A DNA stretch of 64,000 bases from Halichondria panicea (GCF_963675165.1 NC_087391.1:1073001-1137000); one strand, 5' to 3'. Counted from the stretch's first letter, positions 1 to 11,835 are shown. The notes: generated by a model not told the origin, from the sequence alone. Numbers and translations: made by a program.

Positions 1-102
1 ATTGACTCATTAGTAGTGTGTCTTTACTGATAGCGTAATATGAGCAATTGTTACATCATCAAAGTGTCATTTTTGAATAGTCAGAAATGAATCAACTACG
101 TA

Positions 103-142
103 TCACACACACACACACACACACACGCACATGCACACACAC
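103..142. repeat. CA microsatellite
   Basis: Run of about 20 CA units, slightly interrupted near its right end, just downstream of the last exon of gene A. The remaining bases 1-242 are AT-rich and show no gene. Confidence 0.95.
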
Positions 143-242
143 TAATATCTACATTTATTTTGACTAAATGCCCGAAAACAATTTATTAGAACCATTCATT
201 AGTTTGTCTGTGTATAGCTATAAGTTGTTTGATGTACGTAGT

Positions 243-3177
243 TTACACTTGAATATAATCGTATTCCGTTTGCTTCTTTTTTCTTGTTGGGCCCAGACCA
301 TCGTTCTCATAGTAGTCAGCTTCAATATTAGTAGCATTGGTTGCACTGTACACAGGGTTCTGATTCATTTCAATGGGTGTGTCCACAGGCTCGTGCTGGT
401 GGGTGTGGTTCATTTCCATGACTCCTGTAACTTCCTTATCTGTATGGATTATTAGCGTAAACGGTCAGTCAGCTGCAAGGCTGTTTCTAAGACTTTCAAA
501 GGTATAGTTACTGAATGGTTGACTATAGTAATTATGGCTTATAACCAACCAATGCCGATCGAGGGCGTAGCCTGAGGCTGAGGTCAGTTATAAGCCATAA
601 TCTAGGCAACCATGCAGTACTGCAAAATAGCAAAATGGTTCATTTTAACATCAATGGAGACAGTCAAGCTTGCTCTCACAGCCCCTTCTGCCTCCGAATA
701 TGCAGTTAGACCAGTTACAGCTGTCAGGTATGAGAGCTAGCTACTTCTCCAATGGGCCAAGCAGCTTGGTTTTTTGTTGGAAGCCATAAACTTTGACCAG
801 ACCAGCCCACTAATTATTAGTGGCTGCCGTTTTGCACTCCACAAGTTTATCAATCAACAATACTACCTGTACTCCTATACATGCTTCTGAGCCACAGCCG
901 GCCTTGACTATAGAAAGCATAGAGCAAGTGCATTGTTTCATACCTCATGAACATGTAATAAGTAGCTTAGACATCTAGCTAGCTCAGCACAAAACAGAGT
1001 CTACACAAACTTTCATTGCGTCTGTATTGCTATTTTGCTATATGTATGTATACAAATGGTTAGCAAATCTTGCTGTAGGAAGTAAAAATATGATCCCTGG
1101 AAGTAAAATATGGCTCATACTCACTGGACATCACCTGGAATACAGAGTGAATCAGTAAATAAACCATGAAAAAAGCATGAAAAAGCGCTCTGTGAGAACC
1201 TCTAGCTACTTCACGACAATCAAGATTCGTTTCCAATTGATACCTACTATCAGGGAGCATGTGATTCAGTAATGGGGGTAGCTCTGAGATGTATGCATTG
1301 GACAGAATAAGTTTCCCGGGATTTTGTGGGAGTTATGAAGAGATACACGGATGGTCCCAGAGCCACTACTTATACTTCATTGTAAAACATCACGTGAATC
1401 ACCAATCCCTCTCTACACTATCTATGGGCCCAGGAAGTTCATGGTCAATTATGGCTTCATTTAATATGCTTTATGTGGTTGACAAGTATGCCAGAGACTT
1501 CTGCATGTATATACTTTTAGCTGGTTGAATTGAAGCTTAATTATCAGATAATAGATAGAAGCGCTTTTTAACATGAAATTCATATAATTTCAGTGAAGTA
1601 TATCAAAGTTATGACAACATTAATAAAGGTCAACCTCAACACAGGTTGACTTGACTATATAGACTTTAGTACATGTGTCTAGTGTTTCACCTGTAGTAGT
1701 GGCAGTACTGATGTCTTGGTTACCACTCTTTTTGATACGGACTGTAAGTAGGATGAGGAACACGGCCATTACTAGAATGATAAGCAGCAAAACTCCACCC
1801 ACTCCTCCAGTGATACCACCCACCACTCCCACACTTAGTGAAGAGTCTGTAGTAGAAATAAGTACACTCTGTGTGTTGACTATAGTATTGTATAGCACTC
1901 ACTAGGTTCACATTTACTGCCAGTGAATCCAGACAGACAAGTGGTACATCTTGTGGATATGTTTTGTCCTAGGAGACATACTGTACATCCACTATTAATA
2001 TCATAGCCAAACAAACAGCTTAAGCAGTTGGTGGTTAGAGCATAATTATCCACACACTTAGTACAGTTTGTTTTAGGATCGAAGTTATTGTCACACACTA
2101 GAGAGCCATTAGCTTGACATGTCGCCACCCGTGGATTGTTCTGAGGTGTGGTGGTACAGTCAGGTCCACAGAAACCAGGAAGACAGGCTGTGCAATTGGA
2201 GATTGGGTCATAGTTGTAGAGGCAGTCGTTGCAGGCTACAAGAGGTGAAGGGTCTAATCGGTTATCAGTACATGTTAGAGTGCCATCAGCTTGACATGTC
2301 GCCACTCGTGGATTGTTCTGAGGTGTGGTGGTACAGTCAGGTCCACAGAAACCAGGAGAGCACTCGACTCTGAAACTCATGGTCATGTGAGATACGTCGT
2401 GGTATCCAGTGAACGTCATCTCCTCTGTAAAGTCTGCTCCAAGTTGGAGGTTGTCCAGGTTAATCAACAGACTGTCTATTATGTTCGGGAGTCGACTATC
2501 CACAGCTTCTATGAAGAACTATATTTGTCCCTGAAGAAATCATAATTGCACTCTTTACCCTCAATGCATGACTAAACAACTCACTGTCCACATTGTTCCT
2601 GACACCACTGGTAGAGGGTTGGCTGCTACACCCAGGAAACCTAGTGGGCCTTGGGGAAATGTTGTGCTCACTTGGGGGAATGGGCAAACAGAGTTGGGTG
2701 AGGTTGGACAGTTTGTGAAGAAGTAATTAGTAGGACTGCCAGGATTGAGTATATTGGAGGGTCTTGTCTCCAGTGATGCAGCGAATGGTCTAATGGTCCA
2801 ACGGAACCTGGTGTCACAACTCTCCTCTCCTGTGTTGTCACAGTTGGTGTTTCTAAGTGGTAGATCATCACAGCACACTGGTACTAGCAGGTCAGCACTT
2901 GGTACACTACATTCAGCACACAATCCGGTTGGGTTGGTGTAGTTGATGAAGTTGACTGTCAGTATGAACTGAGCTCTCGCCTGTATAGCCAATGTTGACT
3001 AACAATGAATTATGACAGTTATAGAGGTGCATACCTATAGTGCACAGCTTCAAATATAGTTCATGCAGGTAGAGATGACTCTATACACTAATATTCTGTT
3101 CGTATACAACTCACTGATGTGAAACTTGTACATACACAGACTGCCAAACTCCAAAGTAGTACAATCTTAGCCTTCAT
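243..3177 (-). CDS. Delta-like gene A (MNNL/DSL type I membrane protein, tail type A)
   Basis: Five exons, in transcription order 3177-3115, 2980-2585, 2530-1903, 1846-1691 and 439-243; total 1440 nt, 479 residues. Exon 1 is a signal peptide ([16 protein letters not shown]). Exon 2 and the start of exon 3 match the Notch-ligand MNNL domain ([11 protein letters not shown], paired [11 protein letters not shown]). Exon 3 then has the DSL-like core [14 protein letters not shown], followed by a second FCGPDC copy about 55 residues on, and four to five CxxC modules. Exon 4 is one Gly-rich transmembrane helix with RIKKSG stop-transfer. The tail has NPVY, YYEND and ends in YDYIQV. Oddity: codon 4 of exon 3 is TAG (2519-2521) where paralogues have CAG. 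The same change makes a new in-frame AG acceptor that would splice it out. The last intron is long (1.25 kb). It is probably a cell-surface Notch-ligand-like protein; function is inferred from domains only. Confidence 0.72.
440..1690. other. Last intron of gene A
   Basis: A 1.25-kb intron between the transmembrane and tail exons. It holds a perfect 15-bp inverted repeat (531-545 and 587-601, ATTATGGCTTATAAC) around a 41-bp loop, the trace of a small foldback element. Short open stretches here have no recognisable coding content. Confidence 0.6.
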
Positions 3178-3255
3178 GTTGAGGGGTAGCTGTGTTGACT
3201 TTTAGGATGTTAATTATGTGACATCACTAACCACAAATATGTGTACTAAGGTAGT

Positions 3256-3720
3256 TATGCCTCGAGGCGTAGCCGCACGTGGGATACGGTAAAGCTGACT
3301 GTGTGTGTGTGTGTGTGTCTGTGTGTCTGTTCCAACTGTAACTGCTCAATGGTTGCAATGTGACGAAAAATAACAGAGGCTTCTAGCCACGTTCTCTTGG
3401 ATTTAGATTCGTGGATTAGCAAACTAAAGCTTCTTTCTCGAGTTATGGCTAGTTTGACTCACATTGAAGGCTGTTGCAGTCTCTTCAGAATCTTTCATAG
3501 CATCATCTGTTCGCACACACTTTCTATTCAACACATGAGTTAGCCTTGCACTAAAGCGCTAGCTTTTTATTAGCTACAAGAGTCAGAAAAGATCTGTTAA
3601 AACAGCTAGCTATAGTAGCCATTGTGAACTTGATCTCTTTGGACACACCCTTTAATTATTCCTATGGATGCAATGCGCATGCGCGCTCCTCCCCACATGT
3701 TGGAGAATCCAGTGGCAGAA
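3256..3720. repeat. Dispersed repeat, TATGCCTCG family, copy 1
   Basis: Starts TTATGCCTCGAGGCGTAGCC, continues through a GT-rich stretch and a segment with CTCGAGTTATGGCTAG, and ends near TGCGCATGCGC. The same segments recur in opposite orientation at about 39790-40246 and, more diverged, at 49942-50547 and 58136-58710. No coding capacity is seen, so it is probably a non-autonomous transposon. Confidence 0.6.
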
Positions 3721-4426
3721 TCAACTTACTTATTCATGTTCTTTTTCTTGAGGTCCTGGTATAGCGGTAAGCCACAAAACAAATATAGACTAGATTCATG
3801 TACACAAGTCTTTTCTTCTCAGAATTAAAATTAATATAGATAGATACACACTTTCTGCTTGTTTATAATTATACTATACTGTCTGTGCTATACTACTGTT
3901 TGCATGTGCTTAATTCTCTCTTACTCTGTGCCTTTGACAAACTCACAGTATACACTATTAACTGTGGACACCCCTTTTTTGTGAAATAATCAAAGCACAT
4001 TGCAAATTATTTACCTCTTCTATATTAAACACTCTAATACTTTTGAGCAAAAGCAAAAACATGGCGAGAGGCATTAGCAAGCGCACGCTTGCAACACTCG
4101 TGTGTTAAGTAATTGTCATTTGTTGCATGTTTTTCTGCACAAGTGATAGAAATGCAATGACAGCACGTACAGACAAAAACGATTACTGTAGTGCTAGAAA
4201 TTAATGCGTGATACTAACGAGGCCTGTACAATTCCCATTGAAATTGCGGCGTCAAAAAATAAGATAATTGCATAGCATAACGTTTTTGTAACCTTAAAAT
4301 TGACCAAAAAACATGCTTGCTTTTATTTCCATTATTTCCATGCAGCACTTTGGTATCATGACATAAAAGGTGGTATAGTGTAATACATGTAAAGTGTAAA
4401 CAAAATGATCAGACCAACAATGGCTG

Positions 4427-4720
4427 ACTAGCTATTCATTTTATGTGTCCACTATAGGCTATAATATAGTTGCTTTCCGATACCGCGAGCGAGTATAATT
4501 ATATCATTACTAAGCAATTTCTATTTCGCTACTAGTAGGTAGCTTGTCTGTCTAATGTTTTGTATAGTAATTATAACCTGTCAGATGGTGGTGGCTAATT
4601 AACCTCCACTGACAAGTATTGACGTGGCCCATTAGCTTGTGTCTTTACTAATAGTAGCATAATATGAGTACATCACATCATACCGTATTAGTATAGAATG
4701 TTCTGCGAGCATCAAACATT
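4427..4720. repeat. Downstream block of tail-A genes, copy near gene B
   Basis: Begins CTGACTAGCTATTCATTTTA and runs through AGGTAGCTTGTCTGTC and CAGATGGTGGTGG. Copies lie at 9416-9527 plus 10394-10580 (split), 15480-15800, 20694-20950 and 40775-40990. It marks the tandem duplication unit rather than a mobile element. Confidence 0.65.
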
Positions 4721-5016
4721 TGCGAACTTTGCGATGGTTGATCAAATATCACAACAATAAAATTCACAAAACTTAAATTATTACTAGTAAATACATACGA
4801 TCCTTGCCAGAACGCAATAGTTAGATCGCAAAGGATCAAATTTTCTGCTGATTTGGCTCATTCGCGATCGCAAAATATTGGTAGTCTTTCAAAGTATGAT
4901 CATGTAATCTCAGAAATGAATCAATTACGTAATCACCCACACACTGATTGGTAGTTTGTAGAACCATTCTCTGTGTAAATAAAAATTAATAAGCTATAAG
5001 TTTAGTAGTACAGTTT

Positions 5017-7604
5017 TTACACTTGAATATAATCATATTCCGGTTGCTGCTCATTTCTTGTTGGGCTCAGACCATCGTTCTCATAGTAGTCAGCTTCAAT
5101 ATTAGTAGCATTGGTTGCACTGTGCACAGGGTTCTGATTCATTTGAATGGGTGTGTCCACAGTCTCGTACTGGTGGGTGTGGTTAGCTTCATGGTCCATA
5201 GTTGGTGTTTCAGTTGTACTCATACTGTACACGGGATTTTGATTCATTTCTATGACTTCTGTAGCTTCCCTCTCTGCATGTATGGAGTTAAAGCTTAAAA
5301 GTGGCCGTCAGACTGTATATAGCTATATATAGTACATGTGACAATGCTTCAACACTACTGCATCTAGTCATACATTAGTTTACACATGACCGATTTGTGC
5401 AGCATGTACGTATACATGTAGTAACTCGAACTGTAATCTTACTCTGCTTTTGTTGGCAGTCATCTACAGCATGCATAATTATACTGATTAGCTAGATGTG
5501 TCTAGTGCTTCACCTGTAGTAGTGGCAGTACTGATGTCTTGGTTACCACTCTTTCTGATACGGACTGTAAGTAGGATGAGGAGCACGGCCATTACTAGAA
5601 TGATGAGCAGCAAAACTCCAGCGATACCACCCACCAATCCCACACTTAGTGAAGAGTCTGTAGTAGAAATAAGTACACTCTGTGTAGACTATATAGGTTG
5701 ATTAGCACTCACCAGGTTCACAGTTACTGCCAGTGAATCCAGACAGACAGGTCGTACATCTTGTGGATATGTTTCGTCCAGATAAACACACTGCACAGTC
5801 ACGGTTACTATCATAGCCTAACAGGCAGCTTGAGCATTTAATGTTCAGATCGTAGTTAGCCACACACTCAGTGCATGTAGGATTGAAGTTATCCAAGCAT
5901 GTTTGACAGAGTGTTGCTGGGTCCCCTCCTGGTAGAGCACACACACTGCAGTCTGCATCAGTGAACCTGTCTGGTTGTAGGCAGAGGGAGCAGTTGGTAA
6001 CTGGGTCTCTGTTGGGTAGACAACTAGTGCAGTCCGAGGTGATGTCCCAGCCTGGTAGACACTGGGTGCAGTTGGTAGAGGGATCTCTGTTGGGTAGACA
6101 CTGGGTGCAGTCAGTAGAGGAATCTCTGTTGGGTAGGCACTGGGTGCAGTCGGTCGAGGGATCTCTATTGGGTAGGCACTGGGTGCAGTTGGTAGAGGGA
6201 TCTCTGTTGGGTAGGCACTGGGTGCAGTTGGTAGAGGGATCTCTGTTGAGTAGACACTGGGTGCAGTCGGTAGAGGGATCTCTGTTGGGTAGACACTGGG
6301 TGCAGTTGGTAGAGGGATCTCTGTTGGGTAGGCACTGGGTGCAGTCGGTAGAGGGATCTCTGTTGGGTAGACATTGAGTGCAGTTTGTTAGTGTATCATA
6401 AAACTTAAGACAGGCTGTGCAATTGGTGGTTGGGTCATAGTTGGTCTGTACGCAAGTGGAGCAGCCAGTGGTAATATCCAGGTTGTAGAGGCAGTCGCTG
6501 CAGGCTACAAGAGGTGAAGGGTCTAATCGATTATCAGTACATGTTAGAGTGCCATCAGCTTGACATGTCGCCACTTGTGGATTTTTCTGAGGTGTGGTGG
6601 TACAGTCAGGTCCACAGAAACCAGGAGAGCACTCGACTCTGAAACTCATGGTCATGTGAGATATGTTGTGGAATCCAGTGAACGTCATCTCCTCTGTGAA
6701 GTCTGCTCCAAGTTGGAGGTTGTCCAGGTTAATCAACAGACTGTCTATTACGTTTGGGAGTCCAGTATCAATGGCTTCAATGAAGAACTGAATTTGTCCC
6801 TGTATACAACATATATTGTATAGTGGGAAATTTTCGTGAGGTGCACAATTTAGCTTTTTTTTAGGGCAGAGCAGTTATCAAAACTGGCATTAACTCCCAC
6901 GCACGGATATTTCACATGCAAAGCTATTGGTGAGTGTGGTTTCCAAATAGCGAAAATTTGCACCTGCGAAAATTTCCCATTATACGGTATTATAGTTAAA
7001 AACGTGTAATTTGATAGGTGAAATGAAAATCAACTTACTGTCCAGAAAGGAAAATCTGGTTTTGAAACAGGTAGAGGATTGGGTGTTACTCCCAGCAGTG
7101 CTGCTGGACCTTGACCGAATGTTGTGCTCATTTCACTGAATGGGCAAGTGCTGGGGGATATTGTACAGTCTGTGAAGAAGTAGGGAGGGTTGACAGGATT
7201 ATTTAGAGGTCTTGTCTCTAGTGATGCACCGAATGGTCTGATGGTCCAACGGAACCTGGTGTCACATCTCTCCTCTCCTGTGTTGTTACAGTTGGTGTTT
7301 CTGAATGGCCGATCATTGCAGCACACTGGTATTAACTGGTCAGCACTTCTCACACTACTCAGTGGAAATAAACGTTCAGCATACAATCCGGTTGGGTTGG
7401 TGTAGTTGACCAAGTTGACTGTCAGTACAAAATCAGTTCTTACCTGTAGTAATATTAGTGAAGTGTATAGTAGCTTACGATAGCTAGTGGCCTTCTATTC
7501 AGTGTGATATGCCCTACATTAATATGTTACTCATAACTCACTGATGTGAAACTTGTACACACACAGACTGCCAAACTCCAAAGTAGTACGATGTTAGCCT
7601 TCAT
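5017..7604 (-). CDS. Delta-like gene B (tail type A, eight CxxC modules)
   Basis: Exons 7604-7542, 7443-7039, 6799-5713, 5657-5514 and 5273-5017; 1956 nt, 651 residues, no frame breaks. Signal peptide at residues 1-21; MNNL-like domain at about 22-185; DSL-like motif at about 208-250 with Cys 213 in FRVEC followed by GFCGPDC. Then come spacer CxxC repeats and eight near-identical 13-residue modules ([13 protein letters not shown]), and an EGF-like end [13 protein letters not shown]. The transmembrane exon lacks the Gly-Gly-Val-Gly stretch of A, C and H. The tail carries two NPV[YH] motifs, YETV, YYEND and a C-terminal YDYIQV. The last residues (I-Q-V) also fit a class II PDZ ligand. Intron 2 contains a foldback element shared with C and H. 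This is the best-preserved member of the left tail-A group. Confidence 0.82.
6040..6400 (-). repeat. 39-bp coding minisatellite in gene B
   Basis: Eight tandem 39-bp units encode the 13-residue module [13 protein letters not shown]. Units differ mainly at the last codon (Asn or Asp), which makes or removes an N-C-T glycosylation sequon. The units stay open in other frames and on the other strand. Confidence 0.9.
6817..6990. mobile_element. Foldback element, GTATAGCGGG family, in gene B intron 2
   Basis: Left end GTATAGTGGGAAATTTTCG, right end CGAAAATTTCCCATTATACGG. Inverted termini and an internal segment with no coding capacity indicate a MITE. The same position is occupied in genes C and H. 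Confidence 0.75.
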
Positions 7605-8136
7605 GTTGAACCTATAGCCTGAGGCGTAGCATTGTGTTGACCTTCCAGTTGTGTCGTACACTAATCACATGACAACACTAGCCACAATTGTTTATCTAGA
7701 GGTGCTTTACCATCATAGTGTTAGGATTAGGGTTTCAATTTTAATTGCGTTGAAGGCCATTATGCAGACTCTTTAGACTTTTGCGTATTGATATGACTAC
7801 TTAGTAATTATATCTCTGCACTACAGAGGCGTAGGAAGCAATTTTGCATTGGTTAGGCAAAAAAGGGGGGCAAATACGCCCTTGTTATTACTATGAACTT
7901 TGAACTCCATCATAGTTGTGATGTCATCAGATTCTAAATAGTGCCAATTTTTTTAGTAGCGAATTTAGCTAAACGTAGACAAGAGACTACTGGTAGACTA
8001 CATCTATAAAGACATGCTAGAAATATTGGTCAGGCATTTGCCTGGGCTGCCCCCCCTGCTCCTACGCCACTGCACTAGAAGGCTATACCATTAGTCAAGA
8101 TCAGCAGCAAGAGTGAGAAAAAACCAGCAAAGCTGC

Positions 8137-8201
8137 TAGTCTCGCGAGCAGCCGTCGAAGGGGGAAGATCCTTCCCCCTTCGACGGCTGCTCGCGAGACT
8201 A
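8137..8201. mobile_element. 65-bp perfect hairpin insertion with 9-bp target duplication
   Basis: Two perfect 31-bp arms (TAGTCTCGCGAGCAGCC...) flank a 3-bp loop. CAAAGCTGC is repeated directly on both sides (8128-8136 and 8202-8210). The paralogous spacer at about 20068-20076 has a single CAAAGCTGC and no hairpin, which is an empty site. A 9-bp duplication fits Mutator-like elements, but the family assignment is only a suggestion. Confidence 0.88.
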
Positions 8202-9279
8202 CAAAGCTGCATGAACTGGCAACCATTAAGAATTGTGGATTTTGAACTTTTGGTATCCTTTTTAGTGACGATCATGGTCGATTATCCATTCCCTGCATGC
8301 AAATCTAAAAAGTACTGTGGATAAGAATTGTATACTGTTATTTAATAAGGTCAGACCGCATAATTATCCTGATTTGAATTTTGCGCCATCCAAAAAAAGT
8401 TGGTGTGGTGGGTGGGTGGGTGGGGCTAATTCTGAGCATGCGCATTAAACTGGGTGGGATTAGAAGAATTATATAAAAGAGAGAACTGAGAGATTTGTTG
8501 TTGTGAATTGTAGGGAAAGCTCCAACTGCAACTCAACGATGTAACTGTCTCAAGAGAATAACTATTTAGATCGATAGGATCCAGTAAATTCCATAGTCAT
8601 GCAATCCTATTGTAGTAGTTTTAGAGGTTCTGCTCCTTTTGGAAACTTTCTGGCAGTAGAACCAGCTCTATGTGGATATGAAAATAATACCTGCAGATAA
8701 GCACTCAGGTCTACATTTTCTGTTGTAATTTGAGACACTCGACTAGGTCGAACTTGAGGTCTAAAGAGTGGGAGCACATTGAGTTTGATAAGGCGAGTCT
8801 TGTAGTCTGTAGTTCTGCTGTATAGTTCTACTGTAATTATCCGAGGGTTGCCCTTGCCCTTCTAGTTTGGATAGTGTGATTGTGCCAGGGCAATCTATAG
8901 CTTCTTCTTCTTTATTGTGACTTGGACTAAAACATTCCTTCTGATGACATGAAGGGATCTGTAGGATTTTTCAATTTTGGCATGTCAGAAGTATTGCTGT
9001 GAGTTGTCCAGGATCTGGGATAGGTTCCTTCTTTGCCCAGGTCCTTTTGACAAGGGCTATTATTAGATACAGTAGTACTCTAGCCTTTCATGATTCATCT
9101 TGTAGAGCTAACTTCTACATACTGTTCTGTAGTTTCACACACTGCTTTGCCTCTAGTTCCTGGTAAATACGATCCAAGTACTGTGTCACAGTTTGTGGGA
9201 GGACAGATATTGCGGTTTACTCTTGCCCACGCTCAATTAAATTTGGCTACGTCAGTAGCAGATCACAAGACTTAACGGG

Positions 9280-9402
9280 GCAGGCCTTCCTTTTTCTTAG
9301 TGGCTTCCTTTTTTCTTTCTTTGCTCCAATTATTCCCGTATATGGTGTTAACATTGTGACAAACAACAGAAAACAAATTATAACTGAAAAAGGAAGGCCT
9401 GC
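9280..9402. mobile_element. Small inverted-repeat element
   Basis: Perfect 17-bp inverted termini GCAGGCCTTCCTTTTTC / GAAAAAGGAAGGCCTGC around a 89-bp AT-rich core. MITE-like, non-coding. Confidence 0.65.
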
Positions 9403-9527
9403 GAAGGAGGCTAAGTAATGGCTGACTAGCTATTCATTTTATGTGTCCCACTAGGCTATAATATAGTTGCTTTCCTATACCACGAGCGAGTATATAATTA
9501 TCATTACTAAGCAATTTCTATTTCGCT

Positions 9528-10393
9528 ACGTTATAGTTAGAACATGGGCAAGAGGTATCTACTGTATGTGATATAGTGTCGGTCCCAAAGCTCGAGGGCT
9601 TTAGCCCGAGGGATAAGGGACACTATAACCATAGATACCGAATGCACATGTTCTAACTGATTTAGATCCCAAAACCTATTGGCTACTAGAAAGGCACTAG
9701 CTTAGCAACAGTCAACCTATATAAACAGCCAACCTAGCAACTGCATCATTATTCTATTGAAAACTAATAATTATCTGAAGTTGGTATCTCTGTGTCTCTA
9801 CTAAATCTGTGGTCTCTATTCAAGTCAATCCTGTTCCTCCACCTCAGTTTGATGGACAAAATTATAGTCCTAGCTCCACCCACAAAACGGAAACATCACC
9901 AGTTTTGCAGCAAACAAGCCCAGCACACTTCTCAAGAAACGAGCGGCTCGTACTACTCCTCACAAAGCGAAAGGAAGACACCTAAGCTATAATTTGCAGC
10001 AAACAAGCCCAGCAAACGAGCGGCTCCTATACTACTCTTGAACAAAGCGAAAGGAACTTTAAGAAAAAGCCAAAGCTAGAATCCCAGCACTTCCATACAT
10101 CCAGCTCCTCCCCCATGCAGCCTTGCAGCAAAAAGCACAGCACACTGCCCAAAAAACGAGCGTCTCCTACTACTCTCGAACAAAGCCAAAAAAAGAAACT
10201 AGAGCTTCTCTCTTTCATTCTAGTTCTGTTATTATATTACTAGACAAAGTATTAATGTTTATGTTATTACATGTGTATCTTCTTGTAAATCACAATACAA
10301 TGTACAATGTTGTAGTTTGTAGCCCAGAGCAATCTATAGTACCGGTACTATAGCTCATAGTTCCCTGCTAAATACACTCAAATGGGATCTAAT
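9528..10393. mobile_element. About 0.87-kb insertion splitting the downstream block of gene C
   Basis: The block copies near genes B and D read continuously from TTTCGCTAC or TTTTGCTAC to TAATAGGTAGC or TAGTAGGTAGC. Here the two halves are separated. The inserted DNA begins with an imperfect inverted repeat (9536-9657, ends GTTAGAACATG), carries a three-unit minisatellite, and ends after a perfect 18-bp palindrome TATAGTACCGGTACTATA near 10334-10351. No transposase is seen. Confidence 0.6.
9900..10205. repeat. Three-copy minisatellite of about 100 bp
   Basis: Three imperfect units each contain TTGCAGCAAACAAGCCCAGC (or a close variant), AACGAGCGGCTC and AACAAAGCGAAAGGAA. Open frames through it look like by-products of the repeat. 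Confidence 0.65.
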
Positions 10394-11223
10394 AATAGGT
10401 AGCTTGTCTGTCCAATGTTAATTATAATCTGTCAGATGGTGGTTGTAGCTAATTAACCTCCACTGACCAGTATTGAAATGTGGTTGTGATTAGCCCATTA
10501 GTGTGTCTTTACTAATATTAGCGTAATATGAGTAATTTTTACATCACATCATAGTTATTAATTGTATAGTCTTTCAAAGTATGATCATGTAATCTCAGAA
10601 ATGAATCAATTACGTAATCACCCACACACTGATATGGTAGTTCAGTGTAGAACCATTCTGTCTGTATAGCTATAAGTTGTAGTATTACAGTTGTTCACAC
10701 TTGAATATAATCATATTCCCGTCGCTGCTCATTTCTTGTTGGGCCCAGACCAGTGGTTTCACTGTACACAGGGTTCTGATTCATTTCAATGGGTGTGTCC
10801 ACAGTCTCGTACTGGTGGGTGTGGTTAGCTTCATGATCCGTAGTGTGTGTTTTAGTTGTACTCGTACTATACACGGGATTTTGATTCATTTCCATAACTT
10901 CTGTAACTTCTTTATCTGTATACGTATGGATTATTAAGTTTAAAGCGATCAGTCAGCTGACTACTACATGTATACAGGACCAGTTCAGAGGAGGTACGAA
11001 ACGCTGCCTCTTGCAGAGGCAATTAGCCTAATCAAGGCACACGTGTTGTACCTCCTCTGGGGCCAGTTCTAGTACTTAAAAAATGAAGGGGACCTAGCGT
11101 TAAATAGTATTGGAATGGCGATAACTTTAGTTCCGTTGGTTAGCTTATAGAGAGAGATCTAGGTCTTTTAGTAAACTTTATATTTTGGACCTGTTTTAAC
11201 AAAATACCATGGGCTATATATTA

Positions 11224-11336
11224 GTTAATGTACAGTGTAGAGGGGTTTATGACTGTAAACCTCCCGACCACGAGGGCATAGCCCGAGTGAAAGGTGTGGT
11301 TTACTGTCATAAACCCCGAGGCACTGTGCATTAATT
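11224..11336. mobile_element. Imperfect palindrome (MITE-like)
   Basis: Arms of about 36 bp (TTAATGTACAGTGTAGAGGG... and its near reverse complement ending CACTGTGCATTAA) around a core with CGAGGGC...GCCCGAG. Similar in style to 9536-9657. Non-coding. Confidence 0.6.
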
Positions 11337-11508
11337 GATATATGTCCCATCTGATTGGCTGGCTGGTTGCTATGCATCCAGCCTATATATAAGCTTGCAT
11401 GACTACCACATAGCAACACTATTCAAACAAGAAGACAACTAGGAAAAGAGAGCTCGTCCACACCAGGGCTCCTGTCCACACTCAAATCTTGCGCAGCCTG
11501 GACAAAAT

Positions 11509-11835
11509 ATGAGCAGCCAGCCCCTCCCTCCAAGCGAACGGTACAGAGCCACTCCCCCTCTCTGTTCAATTAGTCAGCCCCTCCCTCCACTTACTGTGCA
11601 GCAAGAAGAAACAACACAGCTAGCTCTAGACAGGCTGACCAGCTCTCTTCAGCCATGCCAGGCTAGTAGGCAAGCAAAGGTAAGCTTAAAATAGCCACTC
11701 CTATAATATTATTAAAATGGCTTCTTTTTCTTTGCTGAACAGGCCCAGTGCAGTGCGTGCAGTCAGTCAGTAGTACTAGTGCTAGTGAGCAAAAAGCTCA
11801 GCCTGAGCCCAAGCCCTCTCCCAGAGTGTCTCTAA
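11509..11835 (+). CDS. Possible two-exon small reading frame of unknown function
   Basis: I do not recognise this. Exon 11509-11679 (57 codons, start MSSQPLPPSERYR) ends at AAG/gtaagc. An acceptor at 11741-11742 (gaacag) continues the frame for 30 codons to TAA at 11833-11835, giving 87 residues rich in Ser, Pro and Leu. It lies antisense within the last intron of gene C, next to foldback elements. The Pro/Ser-rich, low-complexity content and lack of any motif mean it may be a chance frame or part of a transposon. Confidence 0.2.

Larger units (their letters stand above)
3178..5016. other. Spacer between genes A and B
   Basis: No gene seen. It contains a dispersed repeat (3256-3720), a GT microsatellite at about 3300-3318, and from 4427 the downstream block shared by the tail-A genes. 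Confidence 0.6.
7605..9415. other. Spacer between genes B and C, left part
   Basis: No gene recognised. It is similar to 19802-20480 (after gene D), including a plus-strand TATATAAAAGAGAGAACTG motif at about 8470 followed by a conserved 60-bp stretch. It holds a hairpin insertion at 8137-8201 and a 17-bp inverted repeat at 9280-9296/9386-9402. Confidence 0.5.

Noticed and set aside
168-455. Plus-strand open frames over the tail exons (also near 5023, 10701, 17256 and 36811)
   Set aside because: Antisense shadows of the conserved type-A tail. The minus strand has matching splice sites and phase.
1289-1528. Small plus-strand frame in the last intron of gene A
   Set aside because: Short, no motif, no splice or promoter context.
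6040-6400. CRISPR-like regular repeats
   Set aside because: The units are contiguous coding repeats without spacers, in a eukaryotic intron-containing gene.
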